42,608 nt of DNA, from the NCBI GenBank assembly GCA_964540815.1, contig CAZIOH010000053.1, forward strand, positions 1 to 42,608. The letters run 5' to 3'. The DNA comes from CAZIOH01 sp964540815 (lineage in GTDB: Bacteria > Myxococcota_A > Polyangia > Fen-1088). Positions within the stretch are counted from its first letter, which is position 1. Every line of letters begins with the position of its first letter. This document shows positions 7,039 through 14,374 of the stretch, in pieces. The position numbers and the translations under genes were made by a program. The notes under the pieces are model-generated. The model was not told the DNA's origin and made no database searches. It was given only the letters and a program-made list of their open reading frames with translations.

Positions 7039-9660
7039 ATGAACACCCGTCTCGCTCGCAAGAAGACCGTCACCCTGTGCACCTGGCTCCCGCTGCTCGG
7101 GGCCATCGTCGCCCCGGGGCTTTCCCTCGGCGCGCCTCCAGCGCTGCTCGACGCGCCGCCGGTGCGCCCGCCCGAGATCCTCGAGCGGGTCGAGGCGGTC
7201 TACCCCGAGGAGGAGCTCGCCCGCGGGCCGTCGTCCACCGCGGATCGGCTGGCCCCGCGAACCGTGATCTTGCTGGTCACCGTGGACGTCTCCGGCGGGG
7301 TCGAGGACGTGTCCGTACTCGAGTCGGCCGGTGCCGCGTTCGACGGGGCCGCGGTCCGCGCCGCACGCCGCTGGCTCTTCCGCCCCGCGACGCGCGGAGG
7401 TCAGCCCATCCCGAGCCGCATCAAGCTCCCCTTTCGCTTCGACCCGCCCCCCACGCCCTCGCCGGTGCCACCCACCACGGCAGCCCCTCTCGCGTCGGCC
7501 CCCGGCGCCGCGCCCACCGCGCCAACCACCGACGCGACGGCCGCGCCCCCGCCCGCCCTCGACGTCACCGTGCGCGGTCGGCGCCTGGCCACGAGCCGCG
7601 GCGCCTCCGACTTCCAGATCCAGGTCGCCGCGCTGGCCCGGACCCCGCGCGCCAACGCCACCGAGCTCCTCGCGCTGGCGCCGGGGATCCTGCTCACCAA
7701 CGAGGGCGGCGAAGGACACGCCGAGCAGATCTTCTTGCGCGGCTTCGACGCGCGCGAGGGTCAGGACATCGAGCTCTCGGTGGGCGGGGTGCCCATCAAC
7801 GAGAGCGGCAACCTGCACGGCAACGGCTACGCCGACACCCACTTCATCATCCCCGAGCTGGTCGAATCCCTGCGGGTCCTCGAGGGCCCCTTCGATCCGC
7901 GCCAGGGGAACTTCGCGGTGGCCGGCAGCGCCGACTACGCGCTCGGGCTCGCCGAGCGCGGCCTCACCGCGCGGGTGACCACCGGCAGCTTCGGGAGCCA
8001 GCGCCTGCTCGGCCTCTGGGGTCCCGCCGGCGAGAGCAGCCACACCTTCGCCGGCGTCGAGCTGGCGAGGACCGCCGGCTTCGGCCAGAACCGCGACGCT
8101 GAGCGCGGCGCGGCCCTCGGACAGTACGAGGGCCGCCTCGGCGACGCCGGGACCTTCCGACTCACCGCACAGAGCTACGCCACGCACTTCCACTCGGCGG
8201 GCCTCCTGCGCGAGGACGATCTCCGGTCCGGCAGGGTCGGCTTCTACGACAGCTACGACCTCAGCCCCTTCGCACGCCAGCGCGTCCCCGAGGGTGGAGA
8301 CGCCTCGCGCACCTCGCTGGCCGGTGATCTCGAGACCCGGACCGGAGACGCCACCTCGGCCCTGCAGGTCTTCCTCATCAAGCGCGACATGCGCCTGCTC
8401 GAGAACTTCACGGGCTTCCTGCTCGACGTGCAGGAGCCCCTGCAGAGCTTGCATGTCGAACGCGGCGATCTGCTCGATCTGAACGTGCACGAGCTCACCC
8501 TCGGATCCCGCGGGGCCACCCGGCTGCAGGGCGCCATCCTCGGTCACAGGCAGGAGCTCGAGCTCGGCTTCTTCGCGCGCGCCGACCAGTCGGCTGGGAC
8601 CCAGCAGCGCCTCGAGGCCTCGACCGGCGTCCCCTACCTGACCGAGAGCGATCTCGTCTCGCAGCTCGAGAACATCGGGCTCTACGCCGACGCGGATCTG
8701 TCCCTCGCCCGCTGGCTCAGCCTGCGCGGCGGCGGCCGCGCGGATCTCCTCACCTACTCGGTCCTCGACAACTGTGCGGCCCAGAGCGTCAGCCACCCCT
8801 CCAGCACCAACCTCCCCACCGACCAGAGCTGCCTCTCGCAGCAGAGCTTCGGCCGCCCCCGCGAACCCAATCAGAGCTCCTCCACCTCCAGCCTGGCCCT
8901 CTTGCCGCGCGCCTCCCTCATCGTCGGACCCTTCCGCAACGTCACGCTCTCGGCCAGCGCCGGCCGCGGCATCCGATCGATCGATCCCGTCTACATCACC
9001 CAGGACGTCGAGACTCCCTTCGCCAGCATAAAGGCCTACGAGGCCGGCGCGGGCTATGCCGGCAGCCTGGCCCGAACCACCGTGGTGGCGCGCTCGGTCT
9101 TCTTCCAGACGGTGGTGGACAAGGATCTGATCTTCAGCGAGACGGCCGGGCGCAACATCCTCGGGGTGGGGACCACCCGCAGCGGCTGGGCGGGAGCCCT
9201 GCGCGTCACCGGGCCATTCTTCGACACCTCGGCCAACGTGACCCTGGTCCGCGCGACCTTCAACGACGATCACCAGGCGGTGGCCTACGTGCCCGGCAGC
9301 GTGGTCCGCTCCGACTCCGCCCTCTTCGGGGAGCTCCCGTTTCGTCCGGGGGGATCGGCGCTCCGCGGTTCCTTCAACGCCGGGGTGACCTTCGTGGGTC
9401 GCCGGCCGCTCCCCTACGGCCAGGTCAGCCAGTCGATCCTCACCATCGACGCGTCGCTGGGGCTCTCGTGGACGCACTACGAGCTCCGGCTCGCGGCGAC
9501 CAACCTCCTCGACCGGCGGTACCGCCTCGGCGAATACAACCAGGCGTCCGACTTCCACAGTCAGCCCCAGCCGACCCTGGTCCCGGAGCGTTCCTTCACG
9601 GCGGGTGCCCCGCGCGCGATCCTCCTCGGCCTCGGCGTCAACTTCGGGGGGACGCCATGA
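7039..9660 (+). CDS. TonB-dependent outer-membrane receptor with N-terminal TonB_C-like domain
   Basis: The 873-residue precursor from ATG 7039 starts with a signal peptide (MNTRLARKKTVTLCTWLPLL). Residues about 35-135 read as a TonB C-terminal domain: VEAVYPEEELARG, VILLVTVDVSGGVEDVSVLE, AAVRAARRWLFRPATRGGQP. A Pro/Ala/Thr linker follows to about 170, then the plug (ATELLALAPGILLTNEGGEG, IFLRGFDAREGQDIEL, VLEGPFDPRQGNFAVAGSA) and a beta-barrel ending near GVNFGGTP. Such receptors import scarce ligands using proton-motive force. The substrate is not evident. The stop overlaps the next start as ATGA, so the lipoprotein is coupled. Upstream in-frame sequence is repeat DNA, so the long reading from 6559 was rejected. 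Confidence 0.88.
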   Translation: MNTRLARKKTVTLCTWLPLLGAIVAPGLSLGAPPALLDAPPVRPPEILERVEAVYPEEELARGPSSTADRLAPRTVILLVTVDVSGGVEDVSVLESAGAAFDGAAVRAARRWLFRPATRGGQPIPSRIKLPFRFDPPPTPSPVPPTTAAPLASAPGAAPTAPTTDATAAPPPALDVTVRGRRLATSRGASDFQIQVAALARTPRANATELLALAPGILLTNEGGEGHAEQIFLRGFDAREGQDIELSVGGVPINESGNLHGNGYADTHFIIPELVESLRVLEGPFDPRQGNFAVAGSADYALGLAERGLTARVTTGSFGSQRLLGLWGPAGESSHTFAGVELARTAGFGQNRDAERGAALGQYEGRLGDAGTFRLTAQSYATHFHSAGLLREDDLRSGRVGFYDSYDLSPFARQRVPEGGDASRTSLAGDLETRTGDATSALQVFLIKRDMRLLENFTGFLLDVQEPLQSLHVERGDLLDLNVHELTLGSRGATRLQGAILGHRQELELGFFARADQSAGTQQRLEASTGVPYLTESDLVSQLENIGLYADADLSLARWLSLRGGGRADLLTYSVLDNCAAQSVSHPSSTNLPTDQSCLSQQSFGRPREPNQSSSTSSLALLPRASLIVGPFRNVTLSASAGRGIRSIDPVYITQDVETPFASIKAYEAGAGYAGSLARTTVVARSVFFQTVVDKDLIFSETAGRNILGVGTTRSGWAGALRVTGPFFDTSANVTLVRATFNDDHQAVAYVPGSVVRSDSALFGELPFRPGGSALRGSFNAGVTFVGRRPLPYGQVSQSILTIDASLGLSWTHYELRLAATNLLDRRYRLGEYNQASDFHSQPQPTLVPERSFTAGAPRAILLGLGVNFGGTP

Positions 9661-10481
9661 ATGATCCGCGCGCCCATCGTCCTTCCTGCCTGCTTCTGCC
9701 ACTGCTGGCTGGGATCGCCCAGATGGGCTGCGTGGGCCAGACCGGTGGCTCGGCGGTCGACTTCCCGGTGATGGCGGCCGGTCCGGCCACGGCCATCGCC
9801 GGGGAGCCGCTCACGTGCACGAGCGATGGTCCGTGGACCATCGCGCTCGGCCAGGCAGCCATGCACATCGGCGCGGTCTACCTGAACCAGAGCCAGCCCG
9901 TCTCGGGGGGCCAGGCCACCGATTGCTACCTCCCGGGCACCTACGTGGGACAGGAGCTCTCGGGCCTCGACGTGGATCTGCTGTCCCCGGTCCTCGCGCC
10001 CTTCCCCACCCTGGCCCATGGGATCACCGAGCCGCCCGCGCTCGTCGGGCAGGTCTGGCTCACCCACGGCGACGTGAACACCATCCCGGATCCCGAGCCG
10101 GTGCTGCGGGTGGCCGGCACCGCCACCCGCGTGGGCGCCGCGGTTCCCTTCACCGCGGAGATCTCCATCGGTTCGAACCGCCAAGGTCCAGCTCCGAACG
10201 GGGCCGTCGCCGGCGGCGATCCCATCTGCAAGGAGCGGATCGTCACCCCCATCCCGGCGCCCATCACCATCGCGCCCGCGGGGGCGCTGATCCTCCGCGT
10301 CGATCCTTGCCGGCTCTTCACCAACGTCGACTTCGATCAGCTCCCGCCCGGGCCAACCCCAGGGACCTTCGCCTTCAGCGACGATCCCACCGCGCCGGAC
10401 TACACCCAGCCCAGCACCAACCTCTACTCGAACCTCCGCAACACTGGCCCCTACGCCTTCTCGTGGGTGCCCGATCTCTAG
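9657..10481 (+). CDS. Putative lipoprotein A of the TonB cluster, unknown function
   Basis: A 274-residue protein coupled by ATGA to the receptor stop. The N-terminus MNDPRAHRPSCLLLPLLAGI then AQMGC looks like a lipoprotein signal, although Gln at -3 is a poor lipobox. The mature part has segments such as PWTIALGQAAMHIGAVYLNQ, CYLPGTYVGQELSGLDVDLL, VWLTHGDVNT, PICKERIVTPIPAPI and VDPCRLFTNVDFDQLP. These look like a beta-rich extracytoplasmic domain with conserved Cys. I cannot name the family; similar proteins next to TonB receptors are, to my recollection, typical of Myxococcota. Its tight coupling suggests it works with the receptor, for example as a surface or periplasmic ligand-binding partner (inference). 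Confidence 0.75.
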   Translation: MNDPRAHRPSCLLLPLLAGIAQMGCVGQTGGSAVDFPVMAAGPATAIAGEPLTCTSDGPWTIALGQAAMHIGAVYLNQSQPVSGGQATDCYLPGTYVGQELSGLDVDLLSPVLAPFPTLAHGITEPPALVGQVWLTHGDVNTIPDPEPVLRVAGTATRVGAAVPFTAEISIGSNRQGPAPNGAVAGGDPICKERIVTPIPAPITIAPAGALILRVDPCRLFTNVDFDQLPPGPTPGTFAFSDDPTAPDYTQPSTNLYSNLRNTGPYAFSWVPDL

Positions 10482-10529
10482 CGAGCCCGCGCACGCGCTC
10501 GCCCACACCAGACAAAGGAGAGATCCGCC

Positions 10530-11813
10530 ATGACCCGGAATGTTCACCTCGACGACCTCAACCGCTTCCTCTTCCACCTCCTCTTCCTCATCCTCTTCCT
10601 GGCCTCGGGCCTGGCGGCGATGGGCGCCTGCTCGTCGAGCGGCCAGCAAGCGGACACCCTCGCCGATGGTGGAACGACCACCGGATTCACCGCGCCCGCG
10701 GACCCGGGGCCGGGCGGAATCCTCTTCGCCGCCTCAGGGGAGCTCCTGGCCCTCACGGGCTACGCCTTTCCTCCGGCCAGCGACGGAGATCCGGTGTTCG
10801 TCGACGGGTGGCAGGTCGACTTCACGCGGCTCCTCGTGACCATCGACAAGCTCACCTTGTCGGCCAACCCGGACTTCGTACCCGGCGATGAGTCCCGGAC
10901 CGGCGCGCTGGTGGCCGAGGTCGATGGTCCCTGGGCCATCGACCTCAGCCGGAGCGATCCCCGGAACCTGCCCGGCAAGGGTGGCCCGGGCGAGCAAGCG
11001 GTGCCGATCGCGGCCCTCGGCAAGCAGAACCGGAACGGCAACCAGCCCTTCGCCACCGATGGCACCCGCTACGCCTTCGGGTTCGACGTGGTCCCCGCAG
11101 TGGCCAGCGCCCTCGCCGTGAACCTGGATGCCGCCGCCATGTCCGACTACCAGCAGATGGTCGCGGACCAGTGCACCGTCCTCTACGTGGGGACCGCGAC
11201 CTTCAAGGGCGGCACGATCCCCGGCCACACCGACTGCAACGCCGGCGCCTACGCCAGCTGGCCGAGCACGGTCCACTTCCGCCTGTGCTTCAAGTCGCCC
11301 ACGACCTACGCCAACTGCCAGAACCCGGACAACGATCCGGCCCGGGCGCTGGCTGGCGAGGAGCACGAACGCGGCATCGCCTTCCTCGCCGGCCAGTCGG
11401 TGGTCGGCCAGGTCACCATTCACACCGACCACCCCTTCTGGGACAGCGTCCTGCATGATTCGCCGGCGCACTTCGATCAGTTCGCCGCCCGCGTGCTCGG
11501 ACCGGCGGCCGACGCGGGAGCCCCCTCCGTGACCCTCGAGATGACCCGGGGCGTGGACTACACGGCCTACACCGACGCCCTGGGCAGGCCGCTCGACTGG
11601 CGGTACTGCATCGATCCCCCCACCGACGTTCATCCGATGCTGAGCGGGCCCATGGCCTTCGATCCCCAGAGCGTCCCCCACGCGACCGGCGGGGATCCCG
11701 CGACGGGCCTGCGCGACTACCAGGACTTCGCGACCTATGACCAGAGCACACAAGGCCACCTCGACTCGGATGGCCTGTGTGCCGTCGAGCGACACTACCC
11801 CTCGCCCCCCTGA
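10530..11813 (+). CDS. Putative lipoprotein B of the TonB cluster, His-rich, unknown function
   Basis: A 427-residue protein with a good ribosome site (AAAGGAG about 11 nt before ATG). The signal peptide has a long hydrophobic core (FLFHLLFLILFLASGLAAMG) ending at AMGACSSSG, a probable lipidation site. The mature domain contains VFVDGWQVDFTRLLVTIDKL, VAEVDGPWAIDLSRSD, YAFGFDVVPA, VLYVGTATFKG, FRLCFKSPTTYANCQNPDND, GEEHERGIAF and VTIHTDHPFWDSVLHDSPAH. The cluster of His, Asp and Glu in the last motifs could hold a metal ion (inference). The protein family is unassigned by me. It lies between lipoprotein A and exbB with short gaps, so it probably acts in ligand capture or processing for the receptor. 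Confidence 0.8.
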   Translation: MTRNVHLDDLNRFLFHLLFLILFLASGLAAMGACSSSGQQADTLADGGTTTGFTAPADPGPGGILFAASGELLALTGYAFPPASDGDPVFVDGWQVDFTRLLVTIDKLTLSANPDFVPGDESRTGALVAEVDGPWAIDLSRSDPRNLPGKGGPGEQAVPIAALGKQNRNGNQPFATDGTRYAFGFDVVPAVASALAVNLDAAAMSDYQQMVADQCTVLYVGTATFKGGTIPGHTDCNAGAYASWPSTVHFRLCFKSPTTYANCQNPDNDPARALAGEEHERGIAFLAGQSVVGQVTIHTDHPFWDSVLHDSPAHFDQFAARVLGPAADAGAPSVTLEMTRGVDYTAYTDALGRPLDWRYCIDPPTDVHPMLSGPMAFDPQSVPHATGGDPATGLRDYQDFATYDQSTQGHLDSDGLCAVERHYPSPP

Positions 11814-11829
11814 TGAAAGAGGTGCCCAC

Positions 11830-12540
11830 ATGAACGCGATGGATACGGTCGAGAATCTCCTGCTCCGCACCGGAGCGACCTCGGTCCTCTGGCTGCTCGT
11901 GGGGCTCTCCTTCACGACGGTGGTGGTGATGGTCGAGCGGTGGCTCTTCCTGCGCACGCGCGGCGGCGATCTGCGCGCACTCGCCGAGGGCCTCGACGCG
12001 CGCCTGCGGGCGGGCGATCTTCCCGGCGCCCGGCGAGAGCTTGCCGCCAGCCCCGCGGTGGCGGCGTCGATCGCCGCCGCCGGGCTGCGCCTCGCCGGGC
12101 GAGGGCCGGCCGCCGCCGAGAAGGCCATGCAGAGCGCTGCCGCGCTCGAGCGTGGCAGGCTGGAGAGCCGGCTGGCCTTCCTCGGCACGGTCGGCAACAA
12201 CGCCCCCTTCGTGGGACTGTTCGGCACCGTGGTGGGGGTGATTCACGCCTTCGAGGAGCTCGGGCGCGGCGCCCCCGGCCACGCCGGGGCCACGGCCGCC
12301 GGTCAGGTCGCGACGCAGGCGGTGATGGGGAGCATCGCCGAGGCGCTGGTCGCGACCGCGGTGGGAATCCTGGTCGCGCTGCCGGCCGTCGCCGCGTACA
12401 ACCTCTTCCAGCGGCGGGTGAGCACGCTCCTGCGCGGGACCGAGGTCCTGTCGACCCTGGTGCTCGCCTACCTGATGCACACCGCCGAGCCACCCCACGC
12501 CCCCGCCCACGCCGAGGCGAAGCCCCATGCAGTCGGGTAG
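11830..12540 (+). CDS. exbB: ExbB/TolQ/MotA proton channel protein
   Basis: A 236-residue inner-membrane protein from ATG 11830, with GAAAGAGG upstream. It has a first membrane helix (VLWLLVGLSFTTVVVMVERW), a cytoplasmic helical region, and the conserved pair VGNNAPFVGLFGTVVGVIHA and GSIAEALVATAVGILVALPA of ExbB-family proteins. With ExbD it uses the proton gradient to energise TonB. Its last 14 nt overlap the exbD start, giving close coupling. Its place after the receptor and lipoproteins makes this a dedicated energy module. Confidence 0.93.
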   Translation: MNAMDTVENLLLRTGATSVLWLLVGLSFTTVVVMVERWLFLRTRGGDLRALAEGLDARLRAGDLPGARRELAASPAVAASIAAAGLRLAGRGPAAAEKAMQSAAALERGRLESRLAFLGTVGNNAPFVGLFGTVVGVIHAFEELGRGAPGHAGATAAGQVATQAVMGSIAEALVATAVGILVALPAVAAYNLFQRRVSTLLRGTEVLSTLVLAYLMHTAEPPHAPAHAEAKPHAVG

Positions 12541-12985
12541 CTCCGGCGGCGAAGGTGAGATCATCGGCGGCATCAACCTCACGCCGCTGGTGGACATCAC
12601 CCTCGTGCTGCTGATCATCTTCATCGTGACGGCCAAGCTCATCGTCACCCCCGCGGTCCCGCTCGAGCTCCCACGGGCGGCCAGGACCGAGGAGATCCAG
12701 GTGATCCTCTCGATCGTGGTCCCACGTCAGGGCCCGACGCTGATCAATGGCGCGGCCGTCGGCGGAGATGCCGCGCTCGTCGCCCGCATCCGGACGGCGC
12801 TGGGCCGGGACGCCGAGGTGCGCGCGGTGATCGACGCCGACGGCGCCATCCCGCATCGCCAGATCATCCACCTCCTCGATCTCCTGCGACAGGGAGGCAT
12901 TGAGCGCATCGCGTTCGGCGCGCTGCCTCCGGAGCCGGGGCCGGCGGGCGACGGCGAGCCCGGGCGCAATGATCAGGGACGGTGA
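12527..12985 (+). CDS. exbD: ExbD/TolR biopolymer transport protein
   Basis: A 152-residue protein with a short cytoplasmic start, then INLTPLVDITLVLLIIFIVT, which contains the essential membrane aspartate (D23) of the proton path. The periplasmic domain ends with HRQIIHLLDLLRQGGIERIA, the usual ExbD C-terminal helix and strand. It partners ExbB and TonB. It overlaps exbB by 14 nt and the tonB start by 17 nt, so the three are translated as a unit. Confidence 0.93.
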   Translation: MQSGSSGGEGEIIGGINLTPLVDITLVLLIIFIVTAKLIVTPAVPLELPRAARTEEIQVILSIVVPRQGPTLINGAAVGGDAALVARIRTALGRDAEVRAVIDADGAIPHRQIIHLLDLLRQGGIERIAFGALPPEPGPAGDGEPGRNDQGR

Positions 12986-13916
12986 CCGCGGCGTGACCAT
13001 GACCCCGACGACAACCACCAGCACCAGCACCAGCACCACCACCGATGGCGCCGATCCATTCCGCTCCGGCGATCCGGAGGCGATCTCCATCTTCATCCTT
13101 GTCTTCGGCGAGGGCGGCGACCGATCACGGAGCGGCGCGCGGCGCCGCGCGGGGGCCGCCTTCGGGCTCGCGATCGCCCTCCACGGCGGGGTGCTCGCCC
13201 TCGCGCTCTCGGTGGTGGCGGGCCATCGGCGCGGGGGCGCCGTCTCCGCGGTGCCCATCGGCGCGCGGCTGGCCGACCCGCGGCCGATCGCGATCTCCCC
13301 GCCTCCGCCACGGCCACCGCCCCCCTCTCCCGCCGTTCCCGTGGACGTTGCGCGCGATCCCGTACGGTCACCGACGAGTGCGCATACCGCGAGCCGCATC
13401 GCCCGGTCGCCGCGCCCGGTGGCACCGGCCGCGGCGGCGACGGTCATGACCCGCACGGCCGACGCGCCGGTCGATCTCACCACCGAGACCTTCGCCGTCG
13501 GCACGGCGCGGGCCTTTCCGGGCGGGCCCACCGCCGGTCAGGGACGCGGCACGGACCCGGTCGCAGGCACCGTCGAGCTCCACGCGCGGGTGGCCGCAGC
13601 CGGCGCCGACGGCCGGGGGAACGGCCTGTCGCCCCAAGGCGGCCGTCCGGTGACGCTGGCCGAGGGCACCTGGGCCTGCCCCTGGCCGGCGCAAGCAGAC
13701 GCCGAGCGCATCGACGCGCAGACGGTGGTGATCCGTGTCCGGGTTGGCCCGAGCGGAGTCGTCGACGCGGTCGAGCTCGTGTCCGATCCCGGGGCGGGCT
13801 TCGGCGCTGCGGCTGAGGTGTGCGCCCGACGAACCCGATTCGCCCCGGCCCGCGACGACGCCGGTTCGGCCATCGCCGCCTGGTCGCCTCCCGTTCGCGT
13901 GCACTTTTCCCGATGA
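12969..13916 (+). CDS. tonB: TonB energy transducer
   Basis: A 315-residue protein from ATG 12969 (another in-frame ATG is at 12999). A Thr/Ser tract made by ACC/AGC repeats precedes a single membrane helix, GLAIALHGGVLALALSVVAG, which carries the His typical of TonB anchors. A Pro-rich periplasmic stretch (ISPPPPRPPPPSPAVPVDV) follows. The C-terminal domain has WACPWP, VVIRVRVGPSGVVDAVELVS and CARRTRFAPARD, a TonB_C-like fold with two Cys. The N-terminal cytoplasmic segment is longer than in E. coli TonB. It closes the cluster. Confidence 0.85.
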   Translation: MIRDGDRGVTMTPTTTTSTSTSTTTDGADPFRSGDPEAISIFILVFGEGGDRSRSGARRRAGAAFGLAIALHGGVLALALSVVAGHRRGGAVSAVPIGARLADPRPIAISPPPPRPPPPSPAVPVDVARDPVRSPTSAHTASRIARSPRPVAPAAAATVMTRTADAPVDLTTETFAVGTARAFPGGPTAGQGRGTDPVAGTVELHARVAAAGADGRGNGLSPQGGRPVTLAEGTWACPWPAQADAERIDAQTVVIRVRVGPSGVVDAVELVSDPGAGFGAAAEVCARRTRFAPARDDAGSAIAAWSPPVRVHFSR

Positions 13917-13986
13917 CCACCCCCAGGCGGCGGTGGTCGCAGCCCCCGCTCGGCAACCACCGTCGGCGACCACTTACGCTACCGGC

Positions 13987-14012
13987 AGTGGGTCCTCTGG
14001 CATCGACCCACT
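13987..14012 (+). terminator. Stem-loop after tonB, possible terminator
   Basis: Perfect 8-nt arms AGTGGGTC (13987-13994) and GACCCACT (14005-14012) enclose a 10-nt loop and are followed by ATTAGGGG. A second stem with arms GTGGTCGC (13933-13940) and GCGACCAC (13966-13973) lies upstream. There is no U tract, so termination is a guess from position between tonB and the next promoter. Confidence 0.4.
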
Positions 14013-14020
14013 ATTAGGGG

Positions 14021-14049
14021 TTGACAAGCGGAACAGCCGCCGCTACTTT
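14021..14049 (+). promoter_or_regulatory. Sigma-70-like promoter of the riboswitch-nrdAB transcript
   Basis: TTGACA at 14021-14026 is a perfect -35, followed by a 17-nt spacer and TACTTT (14044-14049) as the -10. It lies 9 nt before the riboswitch aptamer, the right place to start its transcript. Confidence 0.65.
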
Positions 14050-14057
14050 CGCTCTCG

Positions 14058-14248
14058 TTGCTGGTGCACGGGGGCAGTCGCCCCGGTGCTGAAAAGGGAA
14101 CCCGGTGCAAGCCCGGGACTGCCCCGCAGCGGTGAGCAGGAACGAAAGCCGTCAAGCGCACTGGGACCGTTCGGCCCTGGGAAGCGACGGCCGGTAGGAG
14201 CGCGCGTGTTCACGCGAGGTGCCTGCGAGTCCGAAGACCTGCCAGCGA
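14058..14248 (+). promoter_or_regulatory. Cobalamin (B12) riboswitch aptamer
   Basis: The segment carries the conserved blocks of the cobalamin class in order: GGTGC near 14063, GAAAAGGGAACCCGGTGCAA (14091-14110), GCCCGGGACTGCCCCGC, then GGGAAG, GGTAGGA, and the B12 box GCGAGTCCGAAGACCTGCC (14225-14243). The P1 helix closes between TTGCTGG (14058-14064) and CCAGCGA (14242-14248) with one G-U pair. It senses adenosylcobalamin or a related form and normally lowers expression of the downstream gene, here nrdA, whose ATG is 126 nt further on. Confidence 0.95.
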
Positions 14249-14279
14249 TCCGCGCGGAGCTCCCGCGTGGCTCAACCGC

Positions 14280-14367
14280 GCTCTCGGGGGAGAGCTGGCA
14301 GACCACACCCGTCGTGTGCGTTCCCGGCCCTCGCTCGAGCGGCGTCCATCCGAGGGAAAGATGGAGG
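14280..14367 (+). promoter_or_regulatory. Possible riboswitch expression platform
   Basis: CTGGCAG (14295-14301) can pair with CTGCCAG (14239-14245) at the 3' side of the aptamer, so it competes with P1. A hairpin with arms GCTCTC (14280-14285) and GAGAGC (14290-14295) overlaps this element by one base. A second hairpin, TCCATC (14345-14350) with GATGGA (14360-14365), covers part of the nrdA ribosome site GGAGG (14363-14367). No U tract is seen, so control of translation is more likely than termination. Pairings were found by eye. Confidence 0.4.
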
Positions 14368-14374
14368 AACGAAG

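Noticed and set aside
14058..14248. Thought of the riboswitch as control for the TonB cluster (a BtuB-like B12 uptake set)
   Set aside because: The cluster lies upstream of the aptamer on the same strand, so it is not in the riboswitch transcript; the receptor also gives no B12-specific sign.
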